Shown one piece after another: positions 55,962 through 64,000 of a DNA stretch of 64,000 nt (position 1 is the first letter of the stretch; each line of letters starts with the position of its first letter). The position numbers and the translations under genes were made by a program. Under the pieces are notes generated by a model, which saw only the letters and a program-made list of their open reading frames with translations, had not been told where the DNA came from and did no database searches. Origin of the DNA: Peptoniphilus_E sp964345555 (GTDB lineage Bacteria > Bacillota > Clostridia > Tissierellales > Peptoniphilaceae); the NCBI GenBank assembly GCA_964345555.1, contig CAYFRD010000001.1, positions 13,237-77,236 of the forward strand. Reading direction: 5' to 3'.

Positions 55962-56512
55962 ATTATTTCAATTCCCATATTTTTTAATTCTTCAATGTTC
56001 TTTAAGTGATCTTCCTTGCTCACATATCCCACTCCATCTAAAAACATCTTCACATTTTTGCCGTTGTTTTTCAATTCCAAGATAGTTTCTCTAACACAGT
56101 ATTCACTGGCAAGACCACAGACTATGAATTCATCAGATTTTAAATCTGAAATTGATTCTCCATCGGAATTTTTTGCATAATAGGCGGAATACTCCTCAAC
56201 TTCATCATTTTTTCCCTTTTTGTAGATGTTCGACTTTGCAGGTTTAAATACCTCATTTTCTACGGTGTCAAATTTTGAAGAAAGCTCTCCACCTTTCTCT
56301 CCCTCTACACAATGAACGGGCCAGATTCCTCCATTTACAGAAAAAGATTTGTTAGTAAAACTGTGAGCATCCATGGAGTATACAACTTTGTCAAAATCAT
56401 CATAATTTATTTTTTTAACGATGTTTTCAACCGCATTTTCCGAATTTTCACAGGCAAGACTTCCATCTATAAAGTCATTTTGTGCATCTACTACGATTAA
56501 AGTCTTCATCAT
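55958..56512 (-). CDS. pncA: Isochorismatase-fold amidase, nicotinamidase-like
   Basis: A 184-residue cysteine hydrolase that likely converts nicotinamide to nicotinate for NAD salvage. VVDAQNDFIDGSLA gives the catalytic Asp, SMDAHSF the metal Asp-x-His, WPVHCVEG the third ligand region, FKPAK the Lys, and GLASEYCVRET the nucleophile Cys. These fit PncA rather than isochorismatase. The ATG overlaps the tpx stop (ATGA), so it is translationally coupled. Confidence 0.88.
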   Translation of the reverse strand: MMKTLIVVDAQNDFIDGSLACENSENAVENIVKKINYDDFDKVVYSMDAHSFTNKSFSVNGGIWPVHCVEGEKGGELSSKFDTVENEVFKPAKSNIYKKGKNDEVEEYSAYYAKNSDGESISDLKSDEFIVCGLASEYCVRETILELKNNGKNVKMFLDGVGYVSKEDHLKNIEELKNMGIEII

Positions 56513-57009
56513 ATCAACTTCTTCACAGCTTCAAAGGCAGCATCAAAATTCACTTCATGAGTTGCTTCTTCAACATATTCCACATATTCGATCTTGTCAT
56601 CTCTGTCAACAACTACTACTCCCCTTGTCAAAAGTTTTAAATCTTTAATTAAAAATCCGTATTTCAAACCGAAATCATGATCCTTATAATCGGAAATTAT
56701 CATGGAGTTTTCAATTCCTTCAACAGCACAAAATCTTGCTTGTGCAAAGGGAAGATCGTTGGAGATGGTTATAACTACAACGTCATCACCCAGTTTAGTG
56801 GCTTCTTCGTTAAATGCTCTTGCTTGTAGAGAACAAACTCCGGTATCTATTGACGGAACTACGGAATAAACTTTGATTTTTCCTTTGTAGTCCTCGGAGT
56901 TGAAGGGAGATAAATCATTTTTTACTGCTACGAAATTCTCAGCCTTTTCCCCTACAGCTACTTGAGTTCCTTCCAATTTCATCTCTGTACCGCCGAATTT
57001 TATATTCAT
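56509..57009 (-). CDS. tpx: Thiol peroxidase
   Basis: An atypical 2-Cys peroxiredoxin of 166 residues that reduces peroxides. The peroxidatic Cys59 is in PSIDTGVCSLQARAFNEEA, and the resolving Cys94 in ARFCAVEGIENS. Length and both cysteines match Tpx. CCTAGGAGGAAAAT-like sequence precedes the ATG. It is the first gene of a three-gene overlapping cluster with the nicotinamidase and RlmH. Confidence 0.95.
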   Translation of the reverse strand: MNIKFGGTEMKLEGTQVAVGEKAENFVAVKNDLSPFNSEDYKGKIKVYSVVPSIDTGVCSLQARAFNEEATKLGDDVVVITISNDLPFAQARFCAVEGIENSMIISDYKDHDFGLKYGFLIKDLKLLTRGVVVVDRDDKIEYVEYVEEATHEVNFDAAFEAVKKLI

Positions 57010-57127
57010 AATTTTCCTCCTAATTTTATTTATATCTTATATATAATAATATCCATTTATCAATAAAAATAACTTTTTCCCTTAAAAATGATATAATGGT
57101 ACATATTTATAAACTGGAGTGAAATTT

Positions 57128-58300
57128 ATGAGATACAAACACAAGGCTGTAGTCTTAGGAACAAATTACTACATAGGACTTTCCGTCGTAAGAAACCTCG
57201 GTCGCAATGGCGTGAGCGTAACGACGATTGATTATGAAAATCACAACTACGGTGTTTCAAAATACGTCAGAGAAAGATTGATCGCCCCTCACTACCAAAA
57301 GCAGGAAAAGGAACTGGTGGAATTTTTGATAAATTATGCCAAAAAACAAGCTCATAAACCTGTGCTCTTCCCCACGGCGGATCTCTATGTGGAATTTATG
57401 GAAGATAATTATGATGCTCTCAAAGAATACTACCTGTGGCCCAACGACAAAAAGGGTCTGCAAAGAAAGTTGATGGACAAACAATCCCTTCTTGAATTCA
57501 CTGAACCCTTGGGAATTAAAACACCCGAGATAATACCAATGGACGATAAAAATCTGATTGAAAGGGTAAATAATGAGCTGGGATATCCCTGCATCGTCAA
57601 ACCAAAGGATTCCATGCCCTTTGTGAACAAGTACAGATCCAAGGTATTCAGAATTCACGACGAAAGGGAATTGAAAGAGAAGATAGACATGTGCAAAAAA
57701 GACGGACAGGAAGTCTTCGTTCAAAAAATCATATCCGGTCCCGAATCCAACTGCTACTCCTTCGACGTCTACATGGACAAAAACGGAGAAGCCGTAAGCT
57801 ATCTCACAACGTCCAAAATAAGACAATGGCCTATAAATTTCGGTGCCAGTACCTATGCGAAGCAAGAGTACATTCCCGAACTCTACGATATTTGCGTTCC
57901 TCTTTTCAAAAGCGTGGGATACAGAGGATTTGCCGAAGTGGAATTAAAAAGAGATGTACGAAACGACGTCATATATTTGGTTGAAGTAAACGTGCGATTT
58001 GTAAATTTCACAGAACTTCACTGCCACATGGGTATGAACACGCCAATGATGTACTTCCTGGATTCCATAGGCGAAGAGTATTACGGAGCAAAGATAAAAG
58101 AGAATAAAGAAGTTTATTGGAAGTACCTCTATGAAGATATCTCCGCCATTAAGGCTTATCTCTCCACAGGACAGATGACCTTGGGAGACATATTGTCCAC
58201 CTACAGATTAAAAAAAGTCCCTTCTACTTGGGCGGCAGATGATCCCAAACCGGCATGGACGTTCTTTAAATGGGCGCTTACTCACAAATTTACTAAATAA
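57128..58300 (+). CDS. ATP-grasp carboxylate-amine ligase
   Basis: A 390-residue ATP-grasp enzyme joining a carboxylate to an amine with ATP. A Rossmann-like N-domain (VVLGTNYYIGLSVVRNLGRN) precedes the ATP-grasp region: YPCIVKPKDSMPF, VQKIISGPESNCYSFDV, and the metal site GYRGFAEVELKRD with VEVNVRF. Overall form resembles D-aspartate ligase (Aslfm-like) and related enzymes that make peptidoglycan side chains or other peptides. The substrate is not provable here. The ATG at 57128 follows GGAGTG; upstream in-frame codons include no better site. Transcribed alone. Confidence 0.78.
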   Translation: MRYKHKAVVLGTNYYIGLSVVRNLGRNGVSVTTIDYENHNYGVSKYVRERLIAPHYQKQEKELVEFLINYAKKQAHKPVLFPTADLYVEFMEDNYDALKEYYLWPNDKKGLQRKLMDKQSLLEFTEPLGIKTPEIIPMDDKNLIERVNNELGYPCIVKPKDSMPFVNKYRSKVFRIHDERELKEKIDMCKKDGQEVFVQKIISGPESNCYSFDVYMDKNGEAVSYLTTSKIRQWPINFGASTYAKQEYIPELYDICVPLFKSVGYRGFAEVELKRDVRNDVIYLVEVNVRFVNFTELHCHMGMNTPMMYFLDSIGEEYYGAKIKENKEVYWKYLYEDISAIKAYLSTGQMTLGDILSTYRLKKVPSTWAADDPKPAWTFFKWALTHKFTK

Positions 58301-58653
58301 TATAAAATAATCTACTGGTTTTATAAAAAGCTTTTAAATGAGCTAACATTTGGAACATATCGATATGAATTACCCGTAAAGCAAACCAAAAAACACACTA
58401 TTTAAACTAAATTCGTTTGTGTTTTTAGACGAATAAGCGGAACAATTCACGATATGCGTAAACAGCTGGGGAATTAAAGGCTTTTTATATTTTATATAAT
58501 TTTTTAGCAAGGTACTCCTTGCTCTTTTTTTATTTCCTATATAAATCATTATATAAAAATTTTTCAATTCTCTTTTTACTTTACATTAAATTTATCTCAT
58601 ATAAATAATATATCCATATTTCTCTGCTAAAGTTATCCGAAGAGGTGATATAT
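58301..58653. other. Non-coding gap with structured element
   Basis: The 350-base gap holds the structured element copy B (58330-58481) and, downstream, the AT-rich promoter region of the following operon. A minus-strand open frame here has no ribosome site and is not called. Confidence 0.5.
58330..58481 (+). ncRNA. Structured terminator-like RNA element, copy B
   Basis: Outer helix GCTTTTAA / TTAAAGGC (58330-58337 with 58474-58481, one U.G pair on the plus strand) encloses the internal loop ATG / GGGGAA and the inner helix AGCT / AGCT (58341-58344 with 58464-58467). Beyond it a long arm pairs CATATCG / CGATATG, GAATT / AATTC and AAAAACACA / TGTGTTTTT. TTTTT follows the outer helix. TTTGGA and CGTAA recur at the same places as in copy A. 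The U.G pair would be a C-A mismatch on the other strand, so the plus-strand RNA is the likely form. Confidence 0.5.
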
Positions 58654-59427
58654 TTGTCTTTTTATTTTGCATCGCCTTTGATGTGGGATTTCCCCGTTGA
58701 AGAAATTTTTGATTTTGCAAAAGAAAATAATTTCTCAGGAATGGAAATCTGGGCGGAACACATTAGAAACAAAGCCTATGAACCTGATAAAATTAAAAAT
58801 CTATTTAAAAAACACGATCTTAATTTAACGTTTCACGCATCCAGTTGGGATTTAAATCTATGTGCTCTTAATAAATCTATAAGGAGAGCAAGTATTGACG
58901 AAATCAAAAAAGATATAGATCTTTCGTATTTTATAGGAATTGATGAAATTACTCTACATCCAGGACGGGTAAGCGTAGCTTTGGACAGTTTCAATTATGG
59001 GGCAACACTTTACGATTCTTTGACAGAGATTTGTCAGTATGCTCAATCAAAAAATATTCAAATTTCACTTGAAATCATGGAAAAAATTCCAAAGGAATTC
59101 ATAACTTCTTTAGAACAAGTGCAAAGCATGGCTGAAGATTTGATGAATTTTTTGAAAATAACCTTGGATCTTGCTCATTGCGACAGCTTGGAAGAAGCTT
59201 ACCATATTTTTAAAAAATCAAACAATATTTCAAAGGTTCATATTTCCAACCGCAGAGAAAACAAGTACCATACAGCTTTAGATGATGGAATTTTTGATTT
59301 AAGAGAAATTCTGACTTATATATATAATCTGAATCTGCCCATGGTCATCGAAGGATTGGAAATCGGCAAAGAAGCAAAGTTTTTAAAAAGAAATATCAAT
59401 TATTTAAAGGAGTTAAATCTATTATGA
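58654..59427 (+). CDS. Sugar phosphate isomerase/epimerase-like TIM-barrel protein
   Basis: A 257-residue xylose-isomerase-like TIM barrel (AP endonuclease 2 superfamily). Metal-site segments are TFHASSWDLN, EITLHPGRVS, ISLEIMEKIP, TLDLAHC and KVHISNRREN, followed by a C-terminal VIEGLEIG. Members isomerise or epimerise sugars or sugar phosphates; the exact substrate is unknown. The start is a TTG at 58654 with AGAGGTGAT 4 bases upstream. Its stop overlaps the start of the solute-binding lipoprotein (ATGA), placing it first in the transporter operon. Confidence 0.8.
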   Translation: MSFYFASPLMWDFPVEEIFDFAKENNFSGMEIWAEHIRNKAYEPDKIKNLFKKHDLNLTFHASSWDLNLCALNKSIRRASIDEIKKDIDLSYFIGIDEITLHPGRVSVALDSFNYGATLYDSLTEICQYAQSKNIQISLEIMEKIPKEFITSLEQVQSMAEDLMNFLKITLDLAHCDSLEEAYHIFKKSNNISKVHISNRRENKYHTALDDGIFDLREILTYIYNLNLPMVIEGLEIGKEAKFLKRNINYLKELNLL

Positions 59428-60522
59428 AAAAATTATTGGTTTTATTGTTAAGTCTACTTATGTTGACAGCATGCGGAGGAAATTCCGGCGAAACTGCTGA
59501 AAACACAAAAAAACAATGCGGCTACAAACACAGCGCAAAATTCCAAAGAAGAAAAACCTGACGAAGAAAAGGAAGAAACTGAAACAGCCGAAGAAACAAC
59601 AGACGGAGCAACGGGTTCAATCACACTTTACACTTCTCAACCTGAACAAGATGCTCAAAAACTTGTTGACGAATTTAAAAAGTCAAACCCCGATGCTGAA
59701 GTAATGGTGTTCCGTTCGGGAACTGAGGAAGTTGTATCCAAGATTCTTGCTGAAAAAGAGGTTGGCGATGTGCAAGCCGATGTAATATTGGTTGCAGATA
59801 CTGTAACTTTCCAAACCTTGAAGGAAAAAGACATTTTGATGAGCTACGATTCAAAGGAACTTGCAAACATAGATGAAAAATTCTACGACAAGGACAAATA
59901 CTATGTCGCAACTAAGATAATCTCCACAGGTGTAGTTGTAAATACCGACTTGTACGACGGCGAAGTGACAGGATTTAAATCTCTTACAGATCCCGCTCTA
60001 AAGGACAACACCATCATGCCCAGTCCACTATATTCAGGAGCTGCAGCTTACAATCTAGGAGTTCTTACGAGAACTGACGGATTGGGTTGGGAATATTACC
60101 AAGCTCTTAAAGACAACGGAATCTTAGTAGACAAAGGTAACGGAGCAATTCAAAAATCAGTCGTAGCAGGACAAAAGGCTGCAGGTATTTTAGTAGATTA
60201 CATGGCTATGCGTTCAAAAGCTGAAGGCGCTCCAGTGGAATTCATCTATCCCGAAGAAGGATCGCCCTACGTTACTGAACCTATCGGAATAGTAAATGGT
60301 ACTCAAAACGAAGCACTTGCAAAGGCATTTCTTGACTTTGTAATCTCAAAAGATGGACAAGAACTTGCTTCAAGCATGGGTTACACTCCCATAAGATCTG
60401 ATGTTGCAACACCTGAAGGACTAAGAAGCGTAGATGAACTCAAGACCATAGCTGCCGACGAACAAACACTTCTTGAAAACAGAACAGCCGACAAAGAAGA
60501 ATTTGCAAAATTATTTCAATAA
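59424..60522 (+). pseudogene. ABC transporter solute-binding lipoprotein (iron / sugar-phosphate type) with A-run frameshift
   Basis: A periplasmic-binding-protein family 1 lipoprotein. The signal MKKLLVLLLSLLMLTACGG has the lipobox LTAC. Frame 1 ends after about 45 codons because of seven A at 59507-59513. Removing one A joins it through NNAATNTAQNSKEEKPDEEK to the remaining domain (SGTEEVVSKILAEKEVGDVQ; TSQPEQDAQKLVDEFKKSNP), giving about 365 codons. The protein resembles ferric-ion and AfuA-type binders. The first Met after the break (59704) has no ribosome site. It is coupled to the permease (TAATG). Confidence 0.8.
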
Positions 60523-62180
60523 TGTGTGCATTGAATAAAAAAGAAAGAATTTTAGATATTTTGTTCGCATTATTGATATTTTTAATATTGGTGATGCCCT
60601 TTGTGAAACTCATTGAGGTGAGCATTTACTCCGACGGATTTACTCTTGAACATTTCAAAGAAGTATTCTCAGATTTCAGAGTTATGGACGCTTTTAAAAA
60701 TACCATGGTCATAGGGATATTTTCATCTGTAATATGTGCAGTGTTGGGAAGTCTATTGGCTTTTGTAGTAGCTTATACGGATATATCATTTAAGGGATTG
60801 ATAAAGGGGTTAGTGTACCTCCCCTTTATCGTTCCTTCCTATGTCATTACACTCAGCTATACAAACATAACTTCAAATGTTGGTTTTATCACATACATAT
60901 TAAAAAAATTAGGTCTGCCCCTGATTAATCTCTATTCAATCGAGGGCATTATTTTTGTAATGGTTCTATGCTATACTCCCGTGATCTACTTAATGGTTAT
61001 GAGAAACCTACTGAAAATTCCTCGTGATATGGAATATTCCTCAAGACTTTTGGGATACAGTCTTTTTGAAACGATGAAAAATATAAACTTAAAACAAATT
61101 TTCCCAACCATCGCCAGCGGATTCTTCCTGGTTTTTCTATCTACACTGGACAATTTTTCAATACCGGCTTTTCTGGGAGTGCCTGCAGGTATATCGGTGC
61201 TATCAACTCTCATATATGAAAAATCCATCGGATTGGGAACAGGAGCCTTTTCACAGGCAGCTTCTCTCAGTGTGATACTTCTGCTCATTGCATTGCTTGT
61301 TTCCTCTTTGGAAAATCAAATTTTAGACAGGAGCAAAATCTCAAAGGATGCACGTGAAAACAGCGATGTCCGCATTAAACTCAAATACAGAAAATCTTGG
61401 GGAGTATTTGTTGTCCTGATTTTATTTATATTCAATTTAATTCCCATAGGCTCAATGATATATTCTTCTTTCTTGACAGGATATGTAAAAGAATTTTCCT
61501 TTGACACTCTATCCTTTGAAAATTATTTTAATCTATTTTCCACAGATACAGTAAAGAGAGCCATAGTAAACAGCACTAAATACTTCGTATTGACCATAAT
61601 TATATGCGCCGTCATATCTATAATTTACGGATATTTTAATTGGAAAAACAAATTTAAAATCTCGACAAATCTCTTGGATAAAATATCCAATATATCCTAC
61701 TCAATTCCGGGAATGGTTCTGTCCTTAGGCATGATATTCTACTGGGCAAAACCCTTCGGTTTTTCAAAACTTAGTATTTACGGAACCAGTGCGATTTTAA
61801 TCGTCGCCTATGTTTCTCGATTTGTAATAGTAGATATGAAGTCCGTCACCGGCGGATTTTTGACAATGTCCTATTCCCTTGAACAGTCGGCAATACTTAG
61901 CAATCCCTCCCATGTGAAAAAATGGACCGAGATAATCCTGCCCATGATAATAAAGTATGTTTTAACCAGTTCTCTAATGATTTTTTCTTACAGTTTCAGA
62001 GAACTTACTCTTTCAGCACTTTTAAGTGGTCCTAAAACCACCACCATAGGATTGTCCGTATATAATTTGCAACAAGCCGGAGATTACTATATGTCCTATG
62101 CTTTTTCGACATTTATATTAATTGTACTATTTATTTTATATCTTTTACTTGGAATTATTGATAGGAGAAAAAATGCTTAA
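60522..62180 (+). CDS. Fused two-domain ABC permease (FbpB/AfuB-like)
   Basis: A 552-residue inner-membrane permease made of two MetI-like halves of six helices each. The coupling EAA loops are RLLGYSLFETMKNINLKQIF and SLEQSAILSNPSHVKKWTEI. This duplicated form is typical of ferric-iron, phosphoglycerate and hexose-phosphate importers. Its ATG overlaps the solute-binder stop (TAATG) and its end overlaps the ATPase gene by 8 bases. Confidence 0.9.
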   Translation: MCALNKKERILDILFALLIFLILVMPFVKLIEVSIYSDGFTLEHFKEVFSDFRVMDAFKNTMVIGIFSSVICAVLGSLLAFVVAYTDISFKGLIKGLVYLPFIVPSYVITLSYTNITSNVGFITYILKKLGLPLINLYSIEGIIFVMVLCYTPVIYLMVMRNLLKIPRDMEYSSRLLGYSLFETMKNINLKQIFPTIASGFFLVFLSTLDNFSIPAFLGVPAGISVLSTLIYEKSIGLGTGAFSQAASLSVILLLIALLVSSLENQILDRSKISKDARENSDVRIKLKYRKSWGVFVVLILFIFNLIPIGSMIYSSFLTGYVKEFSFDTLSFENYFNLFSTDTVKRAIVNSTKYFVLTIIICAVISIIYGYFNWKNKFKISTNLLDKISNISYSIPGMVLSLGMIFYWAKPFGFSKLSIYGTSAILIVAYVSRFVIVDMKSVTGGFLTMSYSLEQSAILSNPSHVKKWTEIILPMIIKYVLTSSLMIFSYSFRELTLSALLSGPKTTTIGLSVYNLQQAGDYYMSYAFSTFILIVLFILYLLLGIIDRRKNA

Positions 62181-63186
62181 AATAAAAAATATAATAAAAA
62201 AATATGATTCAGTTTCTGTTTTGAAAAATGTGTCCTTAGATGTTCAAAAAGGTGAATTTCTATCTCTTTTAGGTCCCAGCGGTTGCGGCAAGACTACACT
62301 TCTTAAAATAATAGCCGGCTTTGAAAGACCTACTGCGGGAGAAATTTCCTTTGATAAAGAAATTTTTGTAAACGACGAAATATTTTTGGAGCCTGAGGAC
62401 AGAAGGCTCAACATGGTCTTTCAACAATTCGCCCTGTGGCCTCACATGAACGTTTATGATCACATGCAGTATGCGGCAAAGAATAAGAATCTGCATCTGT
62501 CCAAGAAAGAAATAGAAACCGAAATAGAAAAAATATTGAACATAGTGGGACTTTCATCTCATAAACATTCCTATCCCTCCAATCTGTCCGGTGGTCAAAA
62601 GCAAAGAGTATCTCTTGCACGAGCGTTGATTACAAAACCACGACTTATTTTAATGGACGAACCCCTTTCGGCTCTTGATGCAGCTCTTAGAATCGACATG
62701 AGAAGAGAAATCAAGGACATTCACGACAACTTCAACACCACCATCATCTATGTAACTCACGACCAATCTGAAGCACTTTCGATGAGCGATAGAATTGCCA
62801 TAATGAATAATGGTATAATAGAACAGGTTGGGAGTCCCTGCGAAGTTTATCACCATCCCAAGACGGAATTCGTGGCAAAATTCGTCGGAGCAAGCAACAT
62901 GATAAAGGGAGTATGGAAAAAAGGGTTGTTCTTTATTGACGGAAGCGACATTATCTATGAAAAGCAATGGCAAAATCAAGATAACTTGGTAGAATATCCC
63001 GTCAAGCCGGAAGATTTTACCCTTTCAAAGGACAAAAAGGGAATCAAAGGACAAGTTGCCAAGATCGAATACTTGGGAATGGGTTACTCCTACAGCTTGC
63101 ACTCCAACCAGGGAAATATAAATGTATTTATGAAAGACAATCAATTCAAGCAAGGCGAAAAAGTAAACATTGTCAAGGTGGGATAA
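62173..63186 (+). CDS. ABC importer ATPase (FbpC/AfuC-like)
   Basis: A 337-residue ATPase. Walker A is GPSGCGKTT, the Q-loop VFQQFALWPHMNV, the signature LSGGQKQRVSLARAL, Walker B LILMDEPLSALD, the H-loop VTHDQSEAL. A TOBE-like regulatory domain follows at about 240-337. ATAGGAGAAA precedes the ATG at 62173, which overlaps the permease end. It completes the importer. Confidence 0.92.
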   Translation: MLKIKNIIKKYDSVSVLKNVSLDVQKGEFLSLLGPSGCGKTTLLKIIAGFERPTAGEISFDKEIFVNDEIFLEPEDRRLNMVFQQFALWPHMNVYDHMQYAAKNKNLHLSKKEIETEIEKILNIVGLSSHKHSYPSNLSGGQKQRVSLARALITKPRLILMDEPLSALDAALRIDMRREIKDIHDNFNTTIIYVTHDQSEALSMSDRIAIMNNGIIEQVGSPCEVYHHPKTEFVAKFVGASNMIKGVWKKGLFFIDGSDIIYEKQWQNQDNLVEYPVKPEDFTLSKDKKGIKGQVAKIEYLGMGYSYSLHSNQGNINVFMKDNQFKQGEKVNIVKVG

Positions 63187-63187
63187 A

Positions 63188-63916
63188 ATGGATTTATTAG
63201 TAGATTTGCACACTCATTCAATTTCAAGCGGTCACGCTTACAGTACTATTAAAGAAAACATAGAAGAAGCCAAGAGAAAAAATCTCAAATTTTACGGGAT
63301 AAGCGACCATACAAAAGCAATGGCGGGTGCTCCCGGCGATGAATATTTCTACAATATGAAGATTTTAAAAAGAGATTACGGAAATATAACTCTACTCAGA
63401 GGAGCCGAAGCCAATATAATTGACTATACAGGAGCCATAGACTTGACTAAAAAACTTTCTATTACCCCTTTGGACTATATAATTGCATCACTTCATATCC
63501 CTTGCATAGATCCGGGAACAATTGAAGAAAACACAGCCGCTGTAATCGGCGCAATGGACAAGGAAAAAGTGCGTATAATCGGTCACCCCGACGACGCCAG
63601 ATATCCCTTGGACATGAAAGCTGTAGTAAATGCCGCCGTAGATAAAAATATACTTCTGGAACTCAACAGCAAGTCCCTAAGCTCCACATCAACAAGACAA
63701 AACACAAGAGAAAGCATGGTCACCATGATGGATTTATTAAAAGAGCGTGACTATCCTCTCATAATAGGCAGCGATGCACATGTCGATTACTATGTAGGCG
63801 ACTTCGATAATGCCATCAAACTAATTGAGGAGATCAATTTTCCAAAAGAATTAGTCATAAACTTCGACAAAGACGAAAAGAGATTGTTTGAATTTTTAAA
63901 AATCTATAAACTATAA
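63188..63916 (+). CDS. PHP-domain phosphatase (YcdX-like)
   Basis: A 242-residue PHP-fold metal-dependent phosphoesterase with three-metal-type motifs: DLHTHSISSGHAYSTI, GISDHTKAM, RGAEANII, SLHIPCIDPGT, IIGHPDDARYP, ELNSKSL and IIGSDAHV. It resembles YcdX and related sugar-phosphate phosphatases. The ATG at 63188 follows AAGGTGGGA. It sits last in the importer operon, so it probably dephosphorylates an imported phosphorylated sugar. Confidence 0.85.
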   Translation: MDLLVDLHTHSISSGHAYSTIKENIEEAKRKNLKFYGISDHTKAMAGAPGDEYFYNMKILKRDYGNITLLRGAEANIIDYTGAIDLTKKLSITPLDYIIASLHIPCIDPGTIEENTAAVIGAMDKEKVRIIGHPDDARYPLDMKAVVNAAVDKNILLELNSKSLSSTSTRQNTRESMVTMMDLLKERDYPLIIGSDAHVDYYVGDFDNAIKLIEEINFPKELVINFDKDEKRLFEFLKIYKL

Positions 63917-63942
63917 AAAGTAAGCCCGAAGCTTACTTTTTT
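63916..63942 (+). terminator. Terminator of the importer operon
   Basis: AAAAGTAAGC / GCTTACTTTT around CCGAA, followed by T. Confidence 0.85.
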
Positions 63943-63946
63943 AATA

Positions 63947-64000
63947 ATGAGACTGTGAAATAATTTGTGTATGAGTAATCCTCCTCTTAAGGTAAAATAT
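63947..64000. mobile_element. Possible end of an IS256-family element
   Basis: GAGACTGTGAAATAATTTGT followed by GTATGAG resembles the terminal inverted repeat (GAGACTGT...) of IS256-type elements. The complementary strand continues as a possible transposase C-terminus. It is cut by the window edge, so this is tentative. Confidence 0.3.

Noticed and set aside
57257..57865. Minus-strand open frame of 202 codons
   Set aside because: Shadow of the ATP-grasp ligase gene, with no ribosome site and no protein-like motifs.
58370..58567. Minus-strand open frame over the structured element
   Set aside because: No ribosome site and it lies across the helices of the RNA element.

Overview
The window is AT-rich DNA with strong GGAGG-type ribosome binding sites, frequent TTG starts and short T-run intrinsic terminators. 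It encodes hybrid cluster protein, a THF riboswitch, SLH-anchored surface proteins and BceRS-BceAB, and no spore, flagellar or respiratory genes. This fits an anaerobic low-GC Gram-positive bacterium (Bacillota), most likely Tissierellia / Peptoniphilaceae-like. The genus cannot be fixed from the sequence alone. There is no rRNA, tRNA, CRISPR array, prophage or complete insertion sequence, so this is mostly core chromosome.

Layout. 0-8 kb: a partial YczE-like membrane protein, an HtrA protease, a metallo-beta-lactamase-fold hydrolase, PepD, a membrane protein with a possible ATT start, a DUF1836 regulator plus DegV pair behind a palindromic operator, and a HerA-like ATPase. 8-14 kb: a lipoprotein, a gene remnant, and a bacitracin-type module (BceRS, BceA, and BceB cut by an in-frame stop). 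14-21 kb: an L,D-transpeptidase, uvrB-uvrA behind a LexA-like box, and a YfiH/PgeF-type oxidase. 20.6-22.7 kb: folT under a THF riboswitch, divergent from folC. 22.7-25.9 kb: a Crp/Fnr regulator divergent from a ferredoxin-hcp operon. 26-31.7 kb: one roughly 1,870-codon S-layer-anchored PHP-domain surface protein broken by two homopolymer frameshifts. 31.9-42.9 kb: metabolic genes (gamma-glutamyltransferase, Ogt, flavodoxin, alanine/glycine symporter, 2-hydroxyacid dehydrogenase, zinc-ribbon/TPR/SH3 protein, aminotransferase plus B3/4 protein, formimidoylglutamase). This stretch also holds a strongly structured candidate non-coding RNA near 41.0 kb. 42.9-49.4 kb: a MarR/UvrA-like resistance pair, a ppx-ppk polyphosphate operon with a stop codon inside ppk, and a PAP2 phosphatase. 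49.5-57 kb: a heterodimeric ABC exporter, a DUF1361 protein, a PII-like protein coupled to a frameshifted cation/proton antiporter, and tpx-pncA-rlmH. 57-64 kb: an ATP-grasp ligase, then a five-gene operon (sugar-phosphate isomerase, solute-binding lipoprotein, permease, ATPase, PHP phosphatase), ending at a terminator and a possible IS256-type end.

The most interesting signals are non-coding. (1) A structured RNA at about 40930-41168 has nested helices, its own candidate promoter and a terminator; it most resembles the raiA motif, from memory only. (2) Two intergenic elements (2454-2519 and 58330-58481) share an asymmetric ATG / RRGGAA internal loop between covarying helices. (3) Several palindromic operators overlap -10 boxes next to regulator genes.

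A second theme is gene breakage. Two in-frame nonsense codons and four single-base indels hit five otherwise intact genes. Some are probably sequencing or assembly errors in homopolymers, but the two nonsense codons are substitutions and may be real.
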